From assembly GCA_958295835.1 (NCBI GenBank), contig OY282378.1, positions 62,001-126,000 on the forward strand: 64,000 nucleotides of DNA, given 5' to 3'. The translations under genes and the position numbers were made by a program. This stretch comes from an uncultured Gammaproteobacteria bacterium. GTDB lineage: Bacteria > Pseudomonadota > Gammaproteobacteria > HK1. Positions 57,774 through 64,000 of the stretch are shown here, piece after piece. The notes beneath the pieces were generated by a model, which saw only the letters and a program-made list of their open reading frames with translations, ran no database searches and had not been told where the DNA came from. Every line of letters starts with the position of its first letter. Positions within the stretch are counted from its first letter, which is position 1.

Positions 57774-60700
57774 ATGAGATGGTTCATGCCCCGACGCTCA
57801 CGGTCGTTCGCCGGCTCGCATGGGCGGAGATTCCCCCGGAGAGGAGGAGGCCCTTCTCGCGTCCCTGAACCGCCCCGGGAAACCCGGAGGGTGAATTGCT
57901 TGAGTCAGGCGGCCATCGCCGTTCTCCTGCTGCTGGTGATGGTCGCGGCTCTCGCGCCGCGGGCGTTCGCCCAGACGACGCCGAACCCAGTTAGATGGAC
58001 AGCACCGGGCCCGAACCCGGCCGCTGCTGCGAACTGGGCTCAGCTTCATGTGGCCACGACGAGCCTCGTAGGCAAGCTGATGCTTCAGCAGTCAGTCACA
58101 CTCACCAGATCAGGCGGTGTTCAGTGGCGCCACGCTGGGGTTTTCGCTTGTCCCTGGACGAGGGTGGATCCGCCGTTCCCATCTCTTGACGGGTGTCAGA
58201 CACTCAAGTCAGAAGGAACATCTGCAACCGGAGGAGCCTCTTTCACGTTGCCGGATTTTGAACCGACGCAAGCCATGATCGACAATGGCGGGGTCGTCAT
58301 CAGACTTACGTGGAACCTCTACAGCAGCAACGTTGTCATGACCGAGTGGGTTCCTCTTGTACCGCCTCCGAATGCGACGCTGGTCCTCATGCCCGCCTCG
58401 ATTTCGGAGAACGCCGGGGTTTCGACGGTGACGGCGACGCTGGACCGGACGACGAGCGCCGCGACGACGATCACGGTGTCGGCGGCGGCGGTAGCCCCGG
58501 CGGTGTCGGGTGACTTCGCGCTGTCGAGCACGCGGACGCTGACCATCGCGGCGGGGGCGACGACGAGCACCGGGACGGTGACGATCGCGGCGAACGACAA
58601 CGACGTGGACGCGCCGGACAAGTGGGTGACCGTTTCGGGGACGGCGACGGGGGATGTCGTCGAGGATCCGTCCGACGTGAGGCTGACCATTGCGGACGAC
58701 GACGATACGCCCACGCTCTCCATCGACAGTCCGAGCGTCACGGAGGGCGACAGCGGGACGGCGACCCTGACCTTCACCGTGACCTTGAGCGCCGCGAGCG
58801 CACAGACGGTGACGGTGGGCTACGCGGACGCGGGCACCGGCACCGCCACCTCGGGCACCGACTACACGGCGATTCCCGCCGGGACGCTCACCTTCGCGGC
58901 GGGGACGACGAGCCAGCCCATCGCCGTGACGGTGACCGGGGACGCGACGGACGAGGCGGATGAGACGGTGGTGGTCCGGTTGAGCAGCCCGGTGAACGCG
59001 ACCCTCGCCGCCGCGAGCGGGACCGGGACGATTGCCGACGACGATGCGCCCACGCTCTCCATCGACAGTCCGAGCGTCACGGAGGGCGACAGCGGGACGG
59101 CGACCCTGACCTTCACCGTGACCTTGAGCGCCGCGAGCGCACAGACGGTGACGGTGGGCTACGCGGACGCGGGCACCGGCACCGCCACCTCGGGCACCGA
59201 CTACACGGCGATTCCCGCCGGGACGCTCACCTTCGCGGCGGGGACGACGAGCCAGCCCATCGCCGTGACGGTGACCGGGGACGCGACGGACGAGGCGGAT
59301 GAGACGGTGGTGGTCCGGTTGAGCAGCCCGGTGAACGCGACCCTCGCCGCCGCGAGCGGGACCGGGACGATTGCCGACGACGATGCGCCCACGCTCTCCA
59401 TCGACAGTCCGAGCGTCACGGAGGGCGACAGCGGGACGGCGACCCTGACCTTCACCGTGACCTTGAGCGCCGCGAGCGCACAGACGGTGACGGTGGGCTA
59501 CGCGGACGCGGGCACCGGCACCGCCACCTCGGGCACCGACTACACGGCGATTCCCGCCGGGACGCTCACCTTCGCGGCGGGGACGACGAGCCAGCCCATC
59601 GCCGTGACGGTGACCGGGGACGCGACGGACGAGGCGGATGAGACGGTGGTGGTCCGGTTGAGCAGCCCGGTGAACGCGACCCTCGCCGCCGCGAGCGGGA
59701 CCGGGACGATTGCCGACGACGATGCGCCCACGCTCTCCATCGACAGTCCGAGCGTCACGGAGGGCGACAGCGGGACGGCGACCCTGACCTTCACCGTGAC
59801 CTTGAGCGCCGCGAGCGCACAGACGGTGACGGTGGGCTACGCGGACGCGGGCACCGGCACTGCCACCTCGGGCACCGACTACACGGCGATTCCCGCCGGG
59901 ACGCTCACCTTCGCGGCGGGGACGACGAGCCAGCCCATCGCCGTGACGGTGACCGGGGACGCGACGGACGAGGCGGATGAGACGGTGGTGGTCCGGTTGA
60001 GCAGCCCGGTGAACGCGACCCTCGCCGCCGCGAGCGGGACCGGGACGATTGCCGACGACGACGATGCGGACCTGCGGGTGCGCCTGAAGGGCATCAACGA
60101 AGCCATCCTGCCCGACCTCTCCCGGACGATGATCGCGAGCACGATGGACGCCGTGACCGGACGCATCGGGCAGGCCCTCTCCCCGGACGGGGCTGCCGCC
60201 CACGGCGCGATGGCCCCCGCTGACGTGCTCACGGGGTTCGCCGGCCTCCTCCAGGCGAACGAGCAGGCCCTCGAGGACGGCACGTGGTCGTGGAAGCAGG
60301 GGCTCGACGGGCGGCGCTTCGCCCTCGCGCTCTCCGGGGACGGTGAGAGAGACGGCGCCGGGGGCGGAGCCGTCACGGACGCCGGTGCGCGCGTGACCGC
60401 CTGGGGCGCGGGCGACTACCGCAGCCTCGCCGGCGACGGCGACGGTAGCGGGGTGGACTGGGACGGCCACCTGTTCGGCGCGCACCTGGGGATGGACGCC
60501 CGCTTCGGGGCCGGGGGATTGGCCGGGCTCGCGCTCTCGGTGAGCAAGGGGAGCTTCGACTACACCGACACGTCCGCCGGCGAGACGGTCGAGGGCGAGT
60601 ACGAGAGCCGGATGACGAGCGCGCATCCCTACGTGGGGTGGGCATGGCCGGCGGGGAGGCACGCCTGGGCGTCGCTCGGCTACGGCCGGGGCGACGTCAC

Positions 60701-61532
60701 CCTCCTCGACGGCGAAGCGGGCCGGCAGACGAGCGACAGCACGTTGCACAGCGCGGCGGCGGGCGGGAGCGTGCGGGTGCTCTCGGGCGAGGGGCCGGGG
60801 GTCTTCGGCCCGGTGACCGTGGACCTCAAGGGCGAGGCGTGGACGACGCGGCTCGCCGTCGAGGACAACGGCGAGCGCATCGCGGGGCTTGCGGTCAGGA
60901 CCCACCGGCTGCGGGTGGCGGCCGAAGGCGCGCGGGCGTTCGCGTTGGGCGGGGGTGCGGCGTTCACGCCCTCGGTGGAAGTGGGGATGCGCCTCGACGG
61001 GGGCGACGGCGAGACCGGGGCGGGGGTGGAGCTCGGGGGCGGGCTGGACTACGCGCACCCGGCCCTGGGCCTGAGCGCGGACGTGGCGGGCCGGGTGCTG
61101 CTCGCGCACGAGGGCGGGACGGAGGACTGGAGCGTGGGCGGGGCGGTGCGGCTGGAACCGGCCTCGGGCCTGGGGCCGTCGTTGCGCTTGGCGCCCTCGT
61201 ATGGAGAGACGGGAAGCGGCCTCTCGCGGCTGTGGGAGGGCGGCGTGGCCGGGAGCGGCGCCACCGGAACCACCGGCGCATCCGCGCCGAACGGCGCATC
61301 TCCGACCGCGCGGCTGGACACCGAGATGGGCTACGGCCTGGCGGCGTTCGCCGGGGTGCTGACCCCCTACGGCGGCCTCGCACTGTCCGAGGGCGGCGCG
61401 CGCGGCTACCGGCTGGGGGCGCGCTTCCTGCTCGGCCCGGCCTTCGAGTTGGGTCTTGAAGGCGAGCGCCGGGAGAGCCGCACCGAGCGCGCCGAGCACG
61501 GCCTGATGCTGCGCGGGCGGGTGCGCTGGTAG
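57774..61532 (+). CDS. Autotransporter with Calx-beta passenger repeats
   Basis: A 1252-residue type Va secretion protein. Residues 1-67 are an extended signal peptide (Arg-rich start, LLLLVMVAALAPRAFA|Q). Residues about 70-200 are unique. A divergent Calx-beta unit (about 200-310) is followed by four nearly identical 113-residue Calx-beta units (312-764), each with SVTEGDSGTATLTFTVTLS and TGTIADDDA. A linker (DLSRTMIASTMDAVTGRIGQ) leads to the 12-strand barrel (about 960-1252) ending LRGRVRW. AAGGAG precedes the ATG. Likely a surface adhesin or calcium-binding protein; ligand unknown. Confidence 0.88.
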   Translation: MRWFMPRRSRSFAGSHGRRFPRRGGGPSRVPEPPRETRRVNCLSQAAIAVLLLLVMVAALAPRAFAQTTPNPVRWTAPGPNPAAAANWAQLHVATTSLVGKLMLQQSVTLTRSGGVQWRHAGVFACPWTRVDPPFPSLDGCQTLKSEGTSATGGASFTLPDFEPTQAMIDNGGVVIRLTWNLYSSNVVMTEWVPLVPPPNATLVLMPASISENAGVSTVTATLDRTTSAATTITVSAAAVAPAVSGDFALSSTRTLTIAAGATTSTGTVTIAANDNDVDAPDKWVTVSGTATGDVVEDPSDVRLTIADDDDTPTLSIDSPSVTEGDSGTATLTFTVTLSAASAQTVTVGYADAGTGTATSGTDYTAIPAGTLTFAAGTTSQPIAVTVTGDATDEADETVVVRLSSPVNATLAAASGTGTIADDDAPTLSIDSPSVTEGDSGTATLTFTVTLSAASAQTVTVGYADAGTGTATSGTDYTAIPAGTLTFAAGTTSQPIAVTVTGDATDEADETVVVRLSSPVNATLAAASGTGTIADDDAPTLSIDSPSVTEGDSGTATLTFTVTLSAASAQTVTVGYADAGTGTATSGTDYTAIPAGTLTFAAGTTSQPIAVTVTGDATDEADETVVVRLSSPVNATLAAASGTGTIADDDAPTLSIDSPSVTEGDSGTATLTFTVTLSAASAQTVTVGYADAGTGTATSGTDYTAIPAGTLTFAAGTTSQPIAVTVTGDATDEADETVVVRLSSPVNATLAAASGTGTIADDDDADLRVRLKGINEAILPDLSRTMIASTMDAVTGRIGQALSPDGAAAHGAMAPADVLTGFAGLLQANEQALEDGTWSWKQGLDGRRFALALSGDGERDGAGGGAVTDAGARVTAWGAGDYRSLAGDGDGSGVDWDGHLFGAHLGMDARFGAGGLAGLALSVSKGSFDYTDTSAGETVEGEYESRMTSAHPYVGWAWPAGRHAWASLGYGRGDVTLLDGEAGRQTSDSTLHSAAAGGSVRVLSGEGPGVFGPVTVDLKGEAWTTRLAVEDNGERIAGLAVRTHRLRVAAEGARAFALGGGAAFTPSVEVGMRLDGGDGETGAGVELGGGLDYAHPALGLSADVAGRVLLAHEGGTEDWSVGGAVRLEPASGLGPSLRLAPSYGETGSGLSRLWEGGVAGSGATGTTGASAPNGASPTARLDTEMGYGLAAFAGVLTPYGGLALSEGGARGYRLGARFLLGPAFELGLEGERRESRTERAEHGLMLRGRVRW
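58710..60065 (+). repeat. Four tandem 339-bp repeats encoding Calx-beta units
   Basis: Units start at 58710, 59049, 59388 and 59727. By eye they differ at only a few positions (for example one C-to-T change in unit 4, at the ACTGCC site). All are in frame (113 codons), so recombination can change their number without breaking the gene. Confidence 0.95.
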
Positions 61533-61876
61533 GCGGCGTATCCTGGGGAGGCGCATCCTGACGGACGCGGGCGTCTCGCCCGGCGCGTCGGAGACGTTCA
61601 CGAACCGCCCCCCGGCCCCGCCGTATCAGGGCGATTCGATCGTCGCCGGATATTGCTGCCGCCCGTCGGTCTCCGGATCTCGAAGGACTTCATAAAACGT
61701 GTGATGAAAGATGGGTCAGGACCGCCCGGCGAAGGCGACAAGCGCGGCACTGCGGCTCGGCAGGGGTTGCGCGAAGGCTGCCCTTGTCGGCACATGTAGC
61801 TCCACTTCAGCCCCGCGGGGAGCCCAGGGCGGTTCACTTCTCCGGGTGCTTGCGGATATCCGGAGAGATACGCGGG
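61533..61876. other. 344-base gap between convergent genes
   Basis: Holds a 10-bp bulged stem at 61564-61589 (GACGC-GGGCG-TCT-CGCCC-GGC-GCGTC), a possible terminator for the autotransporter without a T-run. A 15-base sequence (CGACAAGCGCGGCAC) occurs at 61736-61750 and again at 61886-61900 inside the end of the ABC gene, so a fragment of that gene's 3' end seems to be duplicated here. No gene found. Confidence 0.45.
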
Positions 61877-63772
61877 CTATGTGCCCGACAAGCGCGGCAC
61901 CGCCGCGATGAGCCGGCGCGTGTAGGGGTGCTCCGGCGCGCTGCATACGCGCATCGTCGGACCCAGCTCCACGATCTTCCCCTCGCGCATCACCGCGGTG
62001 GTGTCGCTCAGGTACTCCACCACCCCGATGTCGTGGGTGATGAAGAGCAGAGTGAGCGCTCGCTCGCGCCGAAGCTGCAGCAGCATCCGTAGTACTTCGG
62101 CCTGCACCGAGACGTCGAGCGCGCTGGTGATCTCGTCGCATACCACGAAGTCGGGGTCGAGGCACAGGGCGCGGGCGATGCCGATGCGCTGGCGTTGCCC
62201 GCCGGAGAGCTCGTGCGGGTAGCGCCACAGGTGGTCGCGCGTGAGCTGGACCTCGATAAGGGTCCGCGCCGCCGTCTCCAGCCGTTCCTCCTGGTTTTCG
62301 CCGATGCCGTGCGCCGCCATCGGCTCGGTCAGGGCGGTGGCCACCGTGAGCCGCGGGTTCAGCGAGGAGGCGGGGTCCTGGAACACGTATTGCAAGCAGC
62401 GGCGCATCGGACGCATCTCGCGGCGGCTGAGTCCGGTGATCTCCCGTCCGCCGAAATGCACCTGCCCTCCGGTGGGCTCGACGAGACGCAGCACCGCACG
62501 CGCCAGCGTGGTCTTGCCACAGCCCGATTCGCCCACCAGCGCGAGGATCTGCCCCCGATGGATGCGCAGATCGACCCCGTCCACCGCCCGCACGTGCCCC
62601 ACCGTGCGCTTGAGCACCCCCTGGCGGATGGGGAAGTGCACTTCCAGCCCATCGAGTCGGAGCAGCTCCGGAGGGGTCGCGACCGGCCGGCCGGCCAATG
62701 GAGACGTGTCCGGCTCTGCGCGCGGAGGATTCGGGGCCGGTGCTTCGAGAGGAAGGCCCGCGGTGCGTGCCTTCCGGAAGGAGATCGCGGCCGAATTTCC
62801 CGATCGCGGTTCCTCGGGTGAAACGGTGGGCGGCGCTTCCCGGTCGTGAACAGGCCCGCCGCCTTCGCCGGTGTTCGCCACATGCGGACCTGCGCCCGCA
62901 GCGCGAGTCCGGCGAGACGCCCGGGCCAGATTCTCGGGCACCGCCGCGAGGAGCTGGCGCGTGTAGTGGTGTGCGGGGCGTTCGAGCACCGCTTCGAGCG
63001 TGCCGGTCTCCACGATCCGGCCTTCGCGCATGACCGCCACGCGGTCGGCGATCTGCGCGACCACCCCGAAGTCGTGGGTGATGAAGAAGAGGCTCATGCC
63101 GCGCCGGTGCTTGAGTTCCTGCATCAGGCTCAGGATCCCGGCCTGTACCGTCACGTCCAGGGCCGTGGTCGGCTCGTCCGCGATCAGCAGGGCGGGGCGG
63201 CAGGCGATCGCCATCGCGATCATCACACGCTGGCGCTGGCCGCCGGAGAGCCGGTGGGGATACTCGTCCGCGCGTAGCTCCGGCCGCTCGATCCGTACCT
63301 CCGCGAGCGCCTCGATCGCCCGGCCGCGGGCCTCCTCGTAGCCGAGACGCGGGTGGGCGAGCCGGATCGCCTCCACGATCTGGTCGCCGACGGTGAGCAC
63401 CGGGTTCAGCGAGGTCATGGGCTCCTGGAAGATCATCGCGATGTGTCCGCCGCGCACCTGCATCAGCTCCTCGTCGGGCAGCCGCAGCAGGTCGCGCGGT
63501 GGCGCGCGGTCCCGCGGGTCGAGGCGAAACAGCACCTCGCCGTCGCAGCGCTCGGTAAGGCCCGGCGGCAGCAGGCCGATCACCGACAGGGCGGAGACGG
63601 ACTTGCCGCTGCCGGATTCGCCGACGAGGCAGAAGGTCTCCCCCGTCTCGATGTGGAAGCTCGCTCCGTCCACCGCCCGCACCGTCTCTCCATCGGCCCG
63701 GAACCAGATATGCAGGTCCCTGACCTCCAGCAGTGGGTCCGCGCTCTGGTTCGGGTCCCGGTCCGGGCTCAC
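61877..63772 (-). CDS. Double-ATPase ABC transporter protein (dipeptide/oligopeptide type)
   Basis: Two complete Opp/Dpp-type ATPases in one chain of about 631 residues. The first half has [36 protein letters not shown] and [15 protein letters not shown]; the second has [38 protein letters not shown] and [15 protein letters not shown] polar linker of about 90 residues joins them. This is the YejF/GsiA arrangement for peptide or microcin-like import. GTG at 63772 was chosen because the upstream in-frame sequence lies in a tandem repeat; TTG at 63856 would add 28 residues. The permease genes should lie beyond the window edge. Confidence 0.88.
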   Translation of the reverse strand: MSPDRDPNQSADPLLEVRDLHIWFRADGETVRAVDGASFHIETGETFCLVGESGSGKSVSALSVIGLLPPGLTERCDGEVLFRLDPRDRAPPRDLLRLPDEELMQVRGGHIAMIFQEPMTSLNPVLTVGDQIVEAIRLAHPRLGYEEARGRAIEALAEVRIERPELRADEYPHRLSGGQRQRVMIAMAIACRPALLIADEPTTALDVTVQAGILSLMQELKHRRGMSLFFITHDFGVVAQIADRVAVMREGRIVETGTLEAVLERPAHHYTRQLLAAVPENLARASRRTRAAGAGPHVANTGEGGGPVHDREAPPTVSPEEPRSGNSAAISFRKARTAGLPLEAPAPNPPRAEPDTSPLAGRPVATPPELLRLDGLEVHFPIRQGVLKRTVGHVRAVDGVDLRIHRGQILALVGESGCGKTTLARAVLRLVEPTGGQVHFGGREITGLSRREMRPMRRCLQYVFQDPASSLNPRLTVATALTEPMAAHGIGENQEERLETAARTLIEVQLTRDHLWRYPHELSGGQRQRIGIARALCLDPDFVVCDEITSALDVSVQAEVLRMLLQLRRERALTLLFITHDIGVVEYLSDTTAVMREGKIVELGPTMRVCSAPEHPYTRRLIAAVPRLSGT

Positions 63773-64000
63773 TTGCTCCGGTTCTCCTGCGAGTGGCGAC
63801 CGCGGGTGCGGTCGCTTGGCGATTCCGCTGCGCGAAATCGCGGGCGCCTCGTCCAACGCGCGGACCGGTCCGGGCTCACTTGCTCCGCTTCTCCTGCGAG
63901 TGGCGACCGCTGGCGCGGTCGCTTGGCGATTCCGCTGCGCGGAATCGCGGGCGCCCCGTCCAACGCGCGGACCGGTCAGGACTCACTTGTACGGATTCTC
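63763..64000 (-). repeat. 107-bp tandem repeat at the 5' end of the ABC gene, running off the window
   Basis: Copy 1 is 63763-63869, copy 2 is 63870-63976, and a third begins at 63977. The two full copies differ at about five positions. Each contains two small inverted repeats (GCGACCG/CGGTCGC and GCGATTCC/GGAATCGC) and, on the minus strand, an AGGAG plus GTGAGCCCGGAC, the start region of the ABC gene. The outer copy reads ENPYK and then TGA, apparently the end of the upstream gene. All copies are open in frame. Confidence 0.85.

Noticed and set aside
58209..61601. A 1130-codon open frame antisense to the autotransporter
   Set aside because: It repeats every 113 codons only because the sense gene does; no start signal and Arg/Gly/His-rich composition.

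Overview
The window is GC-rich DNA (mid-60s percent by eye), densely packed with genes and carrying strong AGGAG-type ribosome sites. The chromosomal core points to a gammaproteobacterium: amgK-murU cell-wall recycling, hfq then hflX-hflK-hflC-DUF2065-hisZ-purA, a bactofilin, a Grx4-rhodanese fusion and a type V autotransporter. This assignment is inferred from gene content only. At least eight gene remnants suggest an eroding or recently rearranged genome.

Layout. 1-16 kb: MurNAc recycling (amgK, 5'-truncated by the window; murU), a ComEA-like HhH protein, a HAD phosphatase, an alkyltransferase-like protein with a small thioredoxin-fold partner, bactofilin with a methyltransferase-like partner, MFS and EamA transporters, DUF924, cupin, dtd, sirB1, an alpha/beta hydrolase, and a BatA / BatB-BatC pair without moxR. 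16-19 kb: KDPG aldolase, an AtuA-family remnant, a DUF47 (PhoU-like) gene whose end is replaced by foreign lower-GC DNA, and a truncated integrase. 19.6-26.6 kb: a phosphonate block on the minus strand (phnC, two phnE permeases, phosphonoacetate hydrolase phnA, a phosphonoacetaldehyde-dehydrogenase-like gene, an alcohol dehydrogenase) whose phnD survives only as a C-terminal stub. 26.6-30 kb: a CaiB/BaiF CoA-transferase, a PyrK-like flavoprotein and a divergent pyrB.

30-37 kb is the hfq/hflX/hflKC/hisZ/purA core. 37.6-42.9 kb is a propionyl-CoA to methylmalonyl-CoA module (pccB, pccA, meaB, epimerase) without the mutase, with a perfect palindrome upstream and a long inverted repeat inside. 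43-51.7 kb holds a large acidic LysM-like envelope protein, a fatty-acid hydroxylase, a minus-strand metabolic operon (hydratase, ketopantoate-reductase-like, GSAM-like aminotransferase), a 2OG-oxygenase-like protein and a Grx/HesB-like/rhodanese fusion.

52-64 kb is more accessory: an AlbA_2/GHKL-ATPase protein with an unusual beta-rich C-terminus, a trypsin-fold-PDZ protein lacking its catalytic residues, an agmatinase, an unrecognised 312-residue protein, an IS21 istB remnant, a 1252-residue autotransporter with four almost identical 339-bp Calx-beta repeats, and a double-ATPase peptide ABC gene whose 5' end lies in a 107-bp tandem repeat running off the window.

How the parts work together: PhnCE would import phosphonates, the dehydrogenase would make phosphonoacetate and PhnA would release phosphate from it. 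The missing PhnD N-terminus and the absence of a PhnW transaminase mean uptake and the first step must come from elsewhere or are lost. No rRNA, tRNA or CRISPR array was found.
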